Below the pieces are notes generated by a model. It was given only the letters and a program-made list of their open reading frames with translations, was not told the origin of the DNA and searched no databases. From Dysgonomonas sp. 520 (GTDB lineage Bacteria > Bacteroidota > Bacteroidia > Bacteroidales > Dysgonomonadaceae), in the NCBI RefSeq assembly GCF_010501095.1, contig NZ_QVMP01000006.1, positions 62,001 through 126,000 of the forward strand: a DNA stretch of 64,000 nt. The letters are read 5' to 3'. This document shows, one piece after another, positions 35,274 to 44,600 of this stretch. Position numbers and translations under genes: made by a program. Position 1 is the stretch's first letter. Each line of letters begins with the position of its first letter.

Positions 35274-38200
35274 TCAATTACCCGACAATAAAAAGATCAA
35301 AATATGCTGCATCAAGGCATCTCTTTCTGTTTCGGATTTGAGGGATTCGAACGGAAAGCCTAATACGCATGTCTTATATTTACCTTTAAAGGCAATTCCG
35401 GCACTGATATTATTCTCTGAATACCGGAAAATTGTAAATGCGTTATTTCCAACAGGTTCTATTCCATCGGGCGATTCCACAACATAATTTTTCGGGTTTG
35501 GGCGATTGTAAAAGGTATAATCACCTTTTATCTCAAACGGAGATGTCACGCTTTTCACTTCTCCCGTCACAGAGGCCTGCCCCACCCTCCATTTATATTT
35601 CAATACATCTTGCGCAAAATTCTGATCCGTTTTCTGTGGCTTGACATTATCCCACAAGTCGGTGCCGACGAATGCGCCGCTAACAAAGATATTTCCTCCT
35701 TGTTTGCAATAGTCCGTTATTTTTTTCTGCAATTTTTTAGGAAATGTCTTGAACTCTGCCGGCTTAACACCTCGCCCCATCAATGTTTGTTTTTGTTTTC
35801 CCAAGATTAAATCTACAACCTTATAGCTGTTCATATCAACCGCCCCCGACATCACCGACTTGCTGCTACACGATGTATAAGAATACCCTAACTTCGATAT
35901 AGATTTTCCGTGCAGATACGGATAGTCGAAGCTATTCCCTGCAACAACCATCGTTTCATAATTTGCATTACTTGCCCCGAATCCGGGAGCATCGTCGTCC
36001 ATCCAGGGAACGGTTCGCCGATATTCGTATTGACTTCCGATATAGCTGATATCTTCTTTGTAAGGAACGCCGTGATCGAGCATGTCGCTGAAACCTGCAA
36101 TACTATCACCTTCAAAACCAGCAGGCGCACTTATCCGCTCAAAACCATTTACAATCAGCACCGTACCTCTGTCAACCGACGATTTATACGCAGATAGAAT
36201 TTCAGACGGAAAACTTTCCCCTCCGTCATTCACAGCCGCTACCATGTAACTATATTGTATATCTTTCTGTTGTCTGTTTCTGAAAGATGGACTATCGACC
36301 AAAACTCCGTTATCAAAACCACCATCACCGAGACGGGTATAGACCATATACTTTCGAGCTTTTGCTGTGAATTCTAGCGGATCTTCGACGGGTTTCCATT
36401 TCAATTCCACTTCATCGTCCGAAACAAATTCGATCTGAAAATCGGATACGGGCAATGGTTGAACCACATATTCCTGCCCATATTGTGCCGAGAGAAACCG
36501 CAATATTCCTTTATATACCGACCTGCTCACCGTAAAGCGAAAACGAGGGTCTAAACCGTACTTCATATCCGCAAAATTCTGGTGAGACAGCAACTCTAAT
36601 AACATGGCAGGAACTTCCGGAACACGAGCTTCGTAATACGATTTATTCCACTTTCCTCGTCGCGACCAATTGGGTTCATACATTTTCCGTATGTCATCAA
36701 CTATCTGTGTTTGTACAATATCCGTCAAGTCATGAGAAAGATATCTGGACGAACCGTTTTCAAATTTCTCATTGTTTTTAGCCGTGCAATAGATACCCAA
36801 CGTCCCTATTATCGAGTCGTTCATTGTAGTTCCGGCATCGGAGTGAAATGCAAACGACATATCCACAGGAATGTTTAAACCTTGAGTTTTCGGAGCAACA
36901 CTCGATCCTCCCGAAATATAGTTGACCCATAACGGACGACTCTGATAATCATCCATATAGTCGTTCTTACCTTCATTCAGGCTGTAAACACTATCGGGAA
37001 ATCCTGCCCATTGCAACCAATAGCGGGACGCTTCCGTAAAACGAGGATAACGGCTTATTTCTGCCTGATAATCAATCTCCGGTATTACAATATTTTGTAT
37101 TGTATCTGATTTGTCCGAACTCTTTTTGTTTTCAAGAACCTCCCGGCTGGGTTTTCTGGCAATGTTGCCATATCCTCCCCCAATTTTCACGGCATCTGCT
37201 GTTAAAATCCGATTCTCTTCCGCAGACAGATTACTCAACGTTATTTTACAATCATCAGAAATACCTTTTTCAAAAGAAAATTTTCCTAGATAAATCCACG
37301 TTCCTCCACCCATTTTTTGGTTCACCCTGAATCGGGTCTGGCCTCCTTTGTGATGTACTGTATACAAGGCATCATCAGTGCTTTTGGGCAAAGTTTTGTA
37401 CGACACATACACCCCATATTCTCCTGCCTCGGGGAGTTCGGGCATCCATTCCGTCCACGACTCCTTATCTGCATCCGTCACTGTTTCTATCTGCCTGTAT
37501 GTGCCATCATTAAAAGGGTTTTCAAAATCCTCATATTGCTCTTTCAGATAGGCAAAACCCTGCTCCTTTCCCGTTTTCCAATTCTTGCCCCGTTCTTTGT
37601 ATTTCGAATTCCCCTTGTTCCTGTCATTGTCTACAATCACCTCATTCAGCTGATAATCACGCTCTCGAGGAAGAAGAACATTCGCCCCTGCATTTTCCAA
37701 CATGGGCACGAGAAATGGCAAAACATAACTCTGAGTGTATAAATCTTCAACCGTCTGAAACATCCGTGCCCTTTGCCACTCCCAGCGAGCCAACTTTTGT
37801 TCGTAATACCAGCCATGACTTTGCCACATGGCTATGTGCCTGTTATCTAATCCTTTTTCAGGAACAAACGATCTTGATATGTTAGTTACGAGTGGTTTAT
37901 CTACTTTATTCTCAAATCTACCGTTTTTGTTTTTCAACGGAATGTAATCTTCTATCAAACGTTTATTGGCATACAATTTGACAGAATAATCTTTCATATT
38001 TTTCGGAAGCAACACTTTTAACTGAGCATATATTTCCTTCACATTTTCTTCCCGAAAAGGTATGTACGCACAATTATCATTAGCATAAAGCCGAATCGTC
38101 TTTTTCTCAATTTTTGCAGATTCTATTTTGATTTTTCCTATCGCAAGACTCTTTTGTGCGTATTTGGTCAGATAATTACCCACACTTTCCGTATACTTTT

Positions 38201-38282
38201 TATCGACTGAGCCTTGACCAAAAGTATAGACACTCGACAATAGACAAAAGATTAGAATTAATCCGATATTTACTTTTTTCAT
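35274..38282 (-). CDS. Large secreted golvesin/amidase-like protein (annotated elsewhere as xanthan lyase-like)
   Basis: 1002-residue exported protein with a signal peptide ending TFGQG. Residues about 130-215 and 430-600 read as two halves of an N-acetylmuramoyl-L-alanine amidase (Amidase_3) fold: MWQSHGWYYE early, then DMSFAFHSDAGTT and a glutamate-bearing MLLELLSHQN. Between them (about 220-390) is a golvesin/Xly-type beta domain with WTEWMPELPEAGEYGVYVSY and GTWIYLGKFSF. A fibronectin-III-like region near 615-720 and a C-terminal segment with a CKQGGNIFVSGAFVGTD motif follow. Bacteroidota homologues are often called xanthan lyase, but no lyase residues are evident. The role may be peptidoglycan turnover. 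Flanked by a 101-bp inverted repeat. Confidence 0.75.
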   Translation of the reverse strand: MKKVNIGLILIFCLLSSVYTFGQGSVDKKYTESVGNYLTKYAQKSLAIGKIKIESAKIEKKTIRLYANDNCAYIPFREENVKEIYAQLKVLLPKNMKDYSVKLYANKRLIEDYIPLKNKNGRFENKVDKPLVTNISRSFVPEKGLDNRHIAMWQSHGWYYEQKLARWEWQRARMFQTVEDLYTQSYVLPFLVPMLENAGANVLLPRERDYQLNEVIVDNDRNKGNSKYKERGKNWKTGKEQGFAYLKEQYEDFENPFNDGTYRQIETVTDADKESWTEWMPELPEAGEYGVYVSYKTLPKSTDDALYTVHHKGGQTRFRVNQKMGGGTWIYLGKFSFEKGISDDCKITLSNLSAEENRILTADAVKIGGGYGNIARKPSREVLENKKSSDKSDTIQNIVIPEIDYQAEISRYPRFTEASRYWLQWAGFPDSVYSLNEGKNDYMDDYQSRPLWVNYISGGSSVAPKTQGLNIPVDMSFAFHSDAGTTMNDSIIGTLGIYCTAKNNEKFENGSSRYLSHDLTDIVQTQIVDDIRKMYEPNWSRRGKWNKSYYEARVPEVPAMLLELLSHQNFADMKYGLDPRFRFTVSRSVYKGILRFLSAQYGQEYVVQPLPVSDFQIEFVSDDEVELKWKPVEDPLEFTAKARKYMVYTRLGDGGFDNGVLVDSPSFRNRQQKDIQYSYMVAAVNDGGESFPSEILSAYKSSVDRGTVLIVNGFERISAPAGFEGDSIAGFSDMLDHGVPYKEDISYIGSQYEYRRTVPWMDDDAPGFGASNANYETMVVAGNSFDYPYLHGKSISKLGYSYTSCSSKSVMSGAVDMNSYKVVDLILGKQKQTLMGRGVKPAEFKTFPKKLQKKITDYCKQGGNIFVSGAFVGTDLWDNVKPQKTDQNFAQDVLKYKWRVGQASVTGEVKSVTSPFEIKGDYTFYNRPNPKNYVVESPDGIEPVGNNAFTIFRYSENNISAGIAFKGKYKTCVLGFPFESLKSETERDALMQHILIFLLSGN

Positions 38283-38320
38283 AAACTAAACGACTGATAT
38301 TGTGCATTACAAATCTAACA

Positions 38321-38354
38321 AAAAAAAAGCGATTCGAAATATCGAATCGCTTTT
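38321..38354 (-). terminator. Terminator of rpsP
   Basis: A perfect 13-bp stem (AAAAGCGATTCGA with TCGAATCGCTTTT) with a four-base loop is followed, on the minus strand, by a run of T. It ends the rpsP transcript just upstream of the amidase-like gene. Confidence 0.88.
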
Positions 38355-38381
38355 CTATATGGTCTGAAACCTGTTTCCTGA

Positions 38382-38927
38382 TTATTCTGCGCTTTCTGCA
38401 GGAGTTTCCTCTGTTGCAGGAGCTTCTTCTGCAGGTGCAGCCTCTTCTTCAGCTTTAGCTGCGGCAGCTTCTGCTTTCTTTTGAGCAACAGCCTCTGCTT
38501 TAGCTTTATTTACAGCTTTTTCGGCTTCTAAACGAGCTTTTGCATCAGCAGCAGCTTTTTCTGCATTCTTACCTTTCTCTGTTTCCAATGCTTTTTCTTT
38601 CTGATCTTTCCATGCTTGGAATTTTGTTTCTGCATCAGCTTCTGTGAAAGCACCTTTTTTAACCCCACCCAACAAGTGTTTCATCATTAAAACACCTTCG
38701 CCGGAAAGGATATTACGAACAGTGTCAGTTGGTTGCGCACCTACTTGCATCCAATACAAAGCTCTGTCGAAATTTAAAACTATTGTAGCAGGATTAGTGT
38801 TTGGATTGTATGAACCAACCTTCTCAATAAATTTACCATCACGTGGAGCTCTGCTATCTGCGATAACGATTTGATAATAAGGATAATCTTTACGACCTCT
38901 TCTTTGTAAACGGATCTTAGTTGCCAT
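38382..38927 (-). CDS. rpsP: 30S ribosomal protein S16 with long C-terminal extension
   Basis: 181-residue S16. The core (residues 1 to about 80) starts [20 protein letters not shown] and has [17 protein letters not shown], typical of S16. The remaining 100 residues are Ala/Glu/Lys-rich and are predicted to be helical or disordered, an extension typical of Bacteroidota S16. Promoter and terminator flank it, so it seems to be monocistronic here rather than in the rpsP-rimM-trmD operon of Proteobacteria. Confidence 0.97.
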   Translation of the reverse strand: MATKIRLQRRGRKDYPYYQIVIADSRAPRDGKFIEKVGSYNPNTNPATIVLNFDRALYWMQVGAQPTDTVRNILSGEGVLMMKHLLGGVKKGAFTEADAETKFQAWKDQKEKALETEKGKNAEKAAADAKARLEAEKAVNKAKAEAVAQKKAEAAAAKAEEEAAPAEEAPATEETPAESAE

Positions 38928-38976
38928 TTGTTTTAATTGTTAATTTTAATTAGTACATAATTGTTATTAGCGGGCA

Positions 38977-39006
38977 CAAAGATATGAATTGTTTTCGAGT
39001 CTGCAA
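38977..39006 (-). promoter_or_regulatory. Promoter for rpsP
   Basis: On the minus strand TTG (39006-39004) and TATCTTTG (38984-38977) are 19 bases apart, matching the Bacteroidota consensus. The predicted leader is about 40 bases. Confidence 0.8.
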
Positions 39007-39060
39007 GTATTTATATTCTTTTTATTTATGCAAATCAGTAATTGAAATTAGTTCAATTAC

Positions 39061-39161
39061 ATTAGTCGTTTTACATACGCTTCGCTCCTGTGACCGTTGG
39101 TTGTCGTGACTCGGCATAATCAAAACAAATTTTGCTTCTGCTCTCGCTACTTAAAACGTTC
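39061..39161 (-). repeat. Right arm of the 101-bp perfect inverted repeat
   Basis: Exact reverse complement of 35158-35258. Continues on one side into an unrelated spacer. See the finding on this pair. Confidence 0.9.
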
Positions 39162-39200
39162 TTTTTCATTCGATGTCCATCGTAGAAAATCGAAATAACA

Positions 39201-39230
39201 TTTTGTAGGGGCAGGCTTTTAGTCTGCCCG
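39201..39230. repeat. GGGCAG hairpin repeat
   Basis: TTGTAGGGGCAGGC followed by TTTTAGTCTGCCCG folds into a short hairpin (GGGCAG/CTGCCC). The same unit occurs, inverted, at 16591-16616 and in degenerate form near 52833. Confidence 0.7.
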
Positions 39231-39368
39231 AAGGTAGGAGTGTGTTGAATATACCCGATTGAAAAAGATTGCAATGTTCTGTATTATGGTATTGCAAATG
39301 TTAAAATCGCACCAAAAATAGTAAAATCGGTAAATAATGTAATAGAAATGGGGAGTTTTTAACTAAAA

Positions 39369-39402
39369 TTTTGTTGTTAATAGTAAAAACTAGGTATCTT
39401 TG
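39369..39402 (+). promoter_or_regulatory. Promoter for the radical SAM gene
   Basis: TTTTG (39369-39373) and an overlapping TTG (39374-39376) lie 21 and 18 bases before TATCTTTG (39395-39402). The predicted leader is about 55 bases. Confidence 0.68.
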
Positions 39403-39463
39403 TATCGCTGTTGATGTAAAGCTACACAAAGACTAGAATACTTGATTTAATTTACTGTTGACG

Positions 39464-40468
39464 ATGAATGTATATACTATATTGAAGTATGTAAATAAAT
39501 TTAAACACCCCAGACTCAAACTTTTAGGAATCTATTTATTTCACATATTCGGACGACGTTACATAGGGATATTTTTCGACCCGGTGTTGGGTTGCAATAT
39601 CAGGTGCAAAATGTGTCACTTCAGTGACGAGGAGCAACGCAAAAAAATGAAAGGGGTGATGACGCTGGATGAAATGACAAAATTTGGTAATGCCTTCTTT
39701 CACCGTGCTTTGAAACTGCAAATCGGTTGTGGTGCAGAACCTACTCTACATAAAGACCTGCCAAAATTGATTGCACTGGGCAAAGAGAAAAAAGTTCCTT
39801 GGGTTTCGATAACTACAAATGCCAATTTGCTTTCGGATAAGATGTTAACCGATTGCCTGGAAGCGGGGTTGGACGAAATAACCATCTCCTTGCATGGCGT
39901 GAAGAAAGAAACGTATGAATTTATGATGGATAAGGCTAGTCACGATGTATTTCTGGATGTATTGTACAGAATGTCGGAGGCCAAGAAGAAGTATAATTTT
40001 TCAATCCGTATCAATTATACAATAAACGAAGACAATGTAGACGAGTTGGCCAATTTCTTCGATGTGTATGGTAATATAGATTTCGACGTTATACAGCTAA
40101 GGCCCATAGCCAATTTTGGAAATACGACTTATCATAATTTCAGTTATGCCCGTTTGATAGAAAAGTATGACGAAACCATTCAGAAGGTAAAGGATGAAGC
40201 CATAAAGCGTAATATAAGATGTCTGGTTTCGAGTAAAGAACAAATGTTGGCTCCGGACAATAAGAACAGCAATAGTGTTATTTATGAAGGAGTTTACTAT
40301 TATTTCGACCCTAAGTTGCCTTGGCGTGGCGATTTTGATCTGGGCAATGAAACATTCGAAAGTTATTGCCGAAGAAAGGGGATTGGTTGGAGGCTCTTCA
40401 AAAGTATTTTTCAAAGCAAAAGAAAAATGAATAAGAAAAAGCGGCAACTGAATTACGAAATCAGTTAA
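39464..40468 (+). CDS. Radical SAM protein
   Basis: 334-residue enzyme with the radical SAM [4Fe-4S] motif CNIRCKMC (CxxxCxxC) near residue 44, the glycine-rich LQIGCGAEPTLHKDL (equivalent of the GGE motif) and ITTNANLL. It lacks a C-terminal SPASM or second iron-sulfur cysteine cluster, so it is a compact member; the last 60 residues are basic. The ATG at 39464 is used; an upstream TTG would add two residues. Single-gene transcript with its own promoter and terminator. Substrate not evident from the sequence or its neighbours (rpsP, flavodiiron protein). Confidence 0.88.
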   Translation: MNVYTILKYVNKFKHPRLKLLGIYLFHIFGRRYIGIFFDPVLGCNIRCKMCHFSDEEQRKKMKGVMTLDEMTKFGNAFFHRALKLQIGCGAEPTLHKDLPKLIALGKEKKVPWVSITTNANLLSDKMLTDCLEAGLDEITISLHGVKKETYEFMMDKASHDVFLDVLYRMSEAKKKYNFSIRINYTINEDNVDELANFFDVYGNIDFDVIQLRPIANFGNTTYHNFSYARLIEKYDETIQKVKDEAIKRNIRCLVSSKEQMLAPDNKNSNSVIYEGVYYYFDPKLPWRGDFDLGNETFESYCRRKGIGWRLFKSIFQSKRKMNKKKRQLNYEIS

Positions 40469-40480
40469 AGATAACACAAG

Positions 40481-40514
40481 AACGTGGTGAATTTTCAAAC
40501 ACCACGTTTTTTGT
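40481..40514 (+). terminator. Terminator of the radical SAM gene
   Basis: AACGTGGTG and CACCACGTT form a 9-bp stem with a 10-base loop followed by TTTTGTTT. Confidence 0.85.
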
Positions 40515-40629
40515 TTAATTTTGTGTTCTTCCTCAAATCGTATATAACTATGGATATCAAAATGAATTGATAGTTCAATGAACTTCAAATTCCTTACCGT
40601 TATCCAGATCTAACCGGCCGTTTTTTTTA

Positions 40630-41832
40630 TTATCGGTCTTGTTTCAGCCTGTCAGCCATTGCTTTAGCCAACTCTATACAAGCATTGTATGTATCTTCGT
40701 GCATAGATTGTTTCATTTCGACGGGAGTACCCACAACCTCAAACTTCGAATCTTCTGCAAATTGAGCCAACCGTTTTACGGCTGCCCCCGCCCATGTGAA
40801 CGAACCGAAATAACCGAAACAGCGGTTTTTCATATCCCGGCTTTCTACTTTCGACAGCAGATATTCGACATTGGGAAACAACTTGTTGTTGTATGTTGGC
40901 GAACCAACTATCAAACCTTTATATTTGAATATATCTCGCAAGATGTATGAGTGCGAACTTTTAGAAACGTTGTGTATGATCACATCTTTTATGCCTTGCA
41001 CGGCCAACTCGTGAGCTATGGTTTCGGCCATTTGCTCCGTGTTTCCGTACATGCTGCCATAGGCGATAACCACGCCTTCGTCTCCTTGATAACGGCTCAA
41101 TTTATCGTAAAGAGAAACCACTTTGTTTATTTGCTCGGGTATTGTCCATATAGGTCCGTGAGTGGAGCAGATATATTTGATTTCCAGACTGCTGAGCTTT
41201 TCCAGAGCTTTTTGCACTGGCGATCCGAATTTGCCGACAACGTTTGAATAGTAACGGACCATTTCGTCGTAAAATCTTTCGGGGCGCAACTGGGTGTCGG
41301 TTATTCCGCCGTCAATGGTTCCGAAAGTACCGAAAGCATCGCCCGAGAAGATAATTTTATCGGATGTTTCGTAAGTCATCATTGTTTCAGGCCAATGCAC
41401 CATAGGCGTCAGGTAGAAAACCAGATTATGCTTTCCCAGAGATAGTTGATCGCCATCTTCAATAACCTTTACCCCGTCTTTGATGTCGAAAAATCCTTGA
41501 ACCATATCGGCAGTTCTTTTGTTTCCCACTATCTGAACATCAGGGTATTTGGTTCTTAATAATGCCAAGGAACCAGAGTGATCCGGCTCCATGTGGTTTA
41601 TGATCAGGTAATCTAAAGGTTTTCCGTCAAGAGCAATTTCAAGTTTTTTCAGGAAAACGTCTGAATAGCATATATCTACGGTGTCGAATAAAGCATTTTT
41701 TTCGTCCCTTATCAGGTAAGAGTTGTATGACACACCCTCAGGCAGAGGCCATAGGCTTTCGAACAGTTCTTTTGTTCTGTCGTTAACTCCCAGATAAAAT
41801 AAGTCTTCTTTAATCTGAATGGGTTTGAGCAT
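40630..41832 (-). CDS. Flavodiiron protein (FprA/ROO family)
   Basis: 400-residue enzyme with an N-terminal metallo-beta-lactamase-like di-iron domain and a C-terminal flavodoxin domain. The di-iron ligand motif HMEPDH is at residues 80-85, with later ligands in MVHWPETM, FSGDAFGT and CSTHGPIW; the flavodoxin FMN loop is SMYGNTEQMAE (about residues 257-267). These enzymes reduce O2 to water or NO to N2O, protecting anaerobes. There is no fused rubredoxin. Electron donor would be a separate rubredoxin or a ferredoxin-linked system. Confidence 0.95.
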   Translation of the reverse strand: MLKPIQIKEDLFYLGVNDRTKELFESLWPLPEGVSYNSYLIRDEKNALFDTVDICYSDVFLKKLEIALDGKPLDYLIINHMEPDHSGSLALLRTKYPDVQIVGNKRTADMVQGFFDIKDGVKVIEDGDQLSLGKHNLVFYLTPMVHWPETMMTYETSDKIIFSGDAFGTFGTIDGGITDTQLRPERFYDEMVRYYSNVVGKFGSPVQKALEKLSSLEIKYICSTHGPIWTIPEQINKVVSLYDKLSRYQGDEGVVIAYGSMYGNTEQMAETIAHELAVQGIKDVIIHNVSKSSHSYILRDIFKYKGLIVGSPTYNNKLFPNVEYLLSKVESRDMKNRCFGYFGSFTWAGAAVKRLAQFAEDSKFEVVGTPVEMKQSMHEDTYNACIELAKAMADRLKQDR

Positions 41833-41861
41833 AATATTTTAGAATTTGTATTTTAAAATAA

Positions 41862-42002
41862 GAAACCGTCTAGGCTTTTTCGTTTTATTCAATTTTGTCA
41901 TCCTGAGAGTATCCAAGGATCTGTTTTTTTAGATGTTTCACTACGTTCAACATGACAAAAACTCAAAAATTAAGTATAATTTAAAAAGTCTAGATGACTT
42001 CT
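41862..42002. repeat. MITE-like element, copy 1 (141 bp)
   Basis: Matches the reverse complement of 53024-53163 with two base differences and one extra T in a T-run. Outer ends are imperfect inverted repeats sharing TCTAGnCTTTTT, and an inner palindrome runs from TGTCATCCTGAGAGTATC to CTACGTTCAACATGACA. TAA flanks both ends, possibly a 3-bp target duplication. No transposase. Confidence 0.8.
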
Positions 42003-42088
42003 AAGAGTATATTCTTTCAGTCAACAGTTATCAGCGAAAACTTATCACTCGTAACTTGTAACTGTCTGTAAGACGAAGTAACTTGTAA

Positions 42089-42925
42089 CTACTTAGATCT
42101 TTCTTTTCTTCGCAAAGCGTTCCATACCAACCATATTCCCCACAAGATGAACGGAATACTGAGCATTTGCCCCATGTCCATGCCAAAGGTGGCACGCATG
42201 TGAATTTCGAACGGTTCTTGCACATTTTTCAGGTATTCAAGTAAGAATCTGGACAGAAAAATACCGATAAGTCCGATACCTAGTAATAAACCCTGTTTAC
42301 TTTTAGCCGAGGTTTTCCAATACAGGAACATGGTGAGGCAAAAAATAGAGAAATATATAAGGGCTTCATATATTTGAGTCGGGTGGCTCGGTGCGGAAAA
42401 TAGAGGTTCGGCACCACGTTGCCATGCCGGAATATTGGTTATAAAACGAAATGCCCAGGGCAGGTCTGTTGCATGCCCGTATATTTCGTGGTTTGTAAGA
42501 TTGCCTATACGTATAAATGTTCCCGTCAATGCAGCCGCTATGATCAACCTGTCGAGTACCCAAATCATGCTTTGCTTGGTTTTGCGATGATAAAAGTATA
42601 CGCCTGCAACTATCCCGATTGCGCCGCCATGACTGGCCAGTCCGCCTTCCCATATCTTAAACAATTCGATCGGGTTGGACAGGTAATACCCCGGATTGTA
42701 GAACAGGCAATGCCCTAATCGGGCGCCAACAATCACTCCTACAACAACATACCAGAAAAGAGTATTGAACCACTTTTCGGGCATTTTTTCGTGTTTATAT
42801 ATTTTTTCGACCAGCAAAACGGCACACAATAAGCCAATGGCCCAACAAAGGCCATACCATACAATAGGTTTGCTGCCTAACGAAAATATTTCAGGATCTA
42901 CAGTCCAGGTTATGTATGAAAGCAT
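42089..42925 (-). CDS. lgt: Prolipoprotein diacylglyceryl transferase
   Basis: 278-residue inner-membrane enzyme that transfers diacylglycerol from phosphatidylglycerol to the lipobox cysteine of preprolipoproteins. Seven or so hydrophobic segments, VWYGLCWAIGLL near the N-terminus, LASHGGAIGI (containing the essential His) and the Lgt signature RIGNLTNHEIYG near residues 137-148 are visible. Length is normal. The window holds at least two predicted substrates, the lipoproteins at 5992 and 12762. A -7 element TAAGTTTG lies at 42986-42979 on the minus strand. Confidence 0.95.
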   Translation of the reverse strand: MLSYITWTVDPEIFSLGSKPIVWYGLCWAIGLLCAVLLVEKIYKHEKMPEKWFNTLFWYVVVGVIVGARLGHCLFYNPGYYLSNPIELFKIWEGGLASHGGAIGIVAGVYFYHRKTKQSMIWVLDRLIIAAALTGTFIRIGNLTNHEIYGHATDLPWAFRFITNIPAWQRGAEPLFSAPSHPTQIYEALIYFSIFCLTMFLYWKTSAKSKQGLLLGIGLIGIFLSRFLLEYLKNVQEPFEIHMRATFGMDMGQMLSIPFILWGIWLVWNALRRKERSK

Positions 42926-43034
42926 ATTCTAGTAAAAAATAAGTTAAAAAAAATCGCAACTTTGTAATAATTAATTGGCAAACTTACATAAAAATTGCGA
43001 CTTTTGAATACTTAAAAATAAAATCGAATATTTG

Positions 43035-44600
43035 TTATGGTTGTTTTTGATAGGAAGCATCGAGAGCCATTATTTCCTTTTTTTCAAATATACTCAAATC
43101 CTTTTTCAGATAAGGCGATGTAATAGTTGCTGCATCCAATATACTGTGAAAGAGGAAATCGGATGAATAATTTTTTCTGTGATTCATTATTAGCCCGGAA
43201 TATTTGTCAGGATACTTTTCTTTATATTTTGCAGACATCCACACAAAACTTGCCGGGTAATGTATTGGTGGTGAGTCTGATGCGTGCAGCCATATGTCAT
43301 TCTCCCCTAAAGATTCGCCGTGATCAGACAAGTAGATCATAATCGTATTTGTATCTTCCATCTCTTTGATCAGGTTGAACAGAAAATAGTCTGTGTATAC
43401 GATTGTGTTGTCGTATGAATTTATCATTTCTTCCGGAGTATTGGAAGTGATAATCTTACTTTTTATTATGGGTTGAAATTTTGCGGTTTGATCTGTAAAG
43501 TGTGAATTATACCACCAATGAGAGCCGATGGTGTGAAGAATAACCAGCTTTTTTGATGCTTTTGTTCCCATCCTGTTCTTAAAGTGAGGTATTAGAGATT
43601 CATCCAGCCATTTATCAAAGACATAAGAGGATTTATTTATTGAGCTAAATAGAAGGGTATCACACTCGTGCATAAAATATACGTAGGAATACGCTGACTC
43701 TTGATTGGCAAGCCATGAGGTTTCAAAGCCACAGGCGTTGAATATGTCTATAAAAGATCGTTCTTTGTAGGCTAGTTGCGGAGAAACGCTATCAGCACGG
43801 GTCAGGATATCTGGCAAACTTTTGTTGGTATAGGTATGGGGTGTGTATATGTTGGGTAATGATATGATATCATTGCGTGTAGACAGCAATGGGGTAGTAT
43901 TCCTTTGATAGCCATTCATTGGCAGGTGGTCGGCTCGGAGAGATTCTCCGATAACAAACACTACATTTAGACTGTCGGTATTGCAAAAGCTATTTGCCGA
44001 AAGACTGGGCCTGTCTTCCGAAATGATGCTTCTTTCATTGCAATATGATTTGGTTACAAAATAAATATTAAACGGGATGTGGTTGGCTATCAGTCTTTCT
44101 ATACTCTTGGTGTTGATGAAAAAGATGAAAAAGATTAAACTTATACAGAATATAATATACGAATATTTAATCTTTTCAATTCTTTTGAAACGATAAAATA
44201 CCAGAACGATGGATAATGCCAAAGACAATATTATGGTAAGGATTAGAGGGACAGAAATCAAATCGGAAGACGTTTCCCAATCGTTGTGTAGGGTGGCGTC
44301 CAATATCATGACTGTCAGAGTTGTGTTCATTGTCCAGGCATAAAAACCTAAAACAGAGCACAACAATATCAGTGAAGGATAGATCAGGGCAAAAACATAC
44401 CTGTTTAGGGCAATAACAGATACGAATGATAAAGATCCAACCAATATCAAGGCGCATTGACCGGCAACATAAACAACATCCTTTGCATTATGTATGGGGT
44501 ATGTATTGAAATCCAATACCACAAAAATGGTTATCAATAAAGTAGATAACAATACAAGTATTATAAAATTGACAGGCAATTTTTCTGTTGCAAATTTCAT
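43035..44600 (-). CDS. Phosphoethanolamine transferase (EptA-like, sulfatase superfamily)
   Basis: 521-residue membrane enzyme. Five N-terminal hydrophobic segments lead to a periplasmic alkaline-phosphatase-fold domain with VFVIGESLRADHLPMNGY, the nucleophile region PHTYTNKSLPDIL, then SYDNTIVYTDYFL and the zinc-site YLSDHGESLGEND. This matches EptA/PmrC-type enzymes that add phosphoethanolamine to lipid A or another surface glycan. Translation starts within the stop codon of the upstream acyltransferase (4-bp ATGA overlap), so expression may depend on that gene being read through. The exact acceptor is inferred. Confidence 0.9.
   Translation of the reverse strand: MKFATEKLPVNFIILVLLSTLLITIFVVLDFNTYPIHNAKDVVYVAGQCALILVGSLSFVSVIALNRYVFALIYPSLILLCSVLGFYAWTMNTTLTVMILDATLHNDWETSSDLISVPLILTIILSLALSIVLVFYRFKRIEKIKYSYIIFCISLIFFIFFINTKSIERLIANHIPFNIYFVTKSYCNERSIISEDRPSLSANSFCNTDSLNVVFVIGESLRADHLPMNGYQRNTTPLLSTRNDIISLPNIYTPHTYTNKSLPDILTRADSVSPQLAYKERSFIDIFNACGFETSWLANQESAYSYVYFMHECDTLLFSSINKSSYVFDKWLDESLIPHFKNRMGTKASKKLVILHTIGSHWWYNSHFTDQTAKFQPIIKSKIITSNTPEEMINSYDNTIVYTDYFLFNLIKEMEDTNTIMIYLSDHGESLGENDIWLHASDSPPIHYPASFVWMSAKYKEKYPDKYSGLIMNHRKNYSSDFLFHSILDAATITSPYLKKDLSIFEKKEIMALDASYQKQP

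Noticed and set aside
42950-43010. TCGCAA/TTGCGA inverted repeat as a terminator of the PEtN transferase gene.
   Set aside because: The stem is short, the loop is too long (over 30 bases), and it overlaps the likely lgt promoter.
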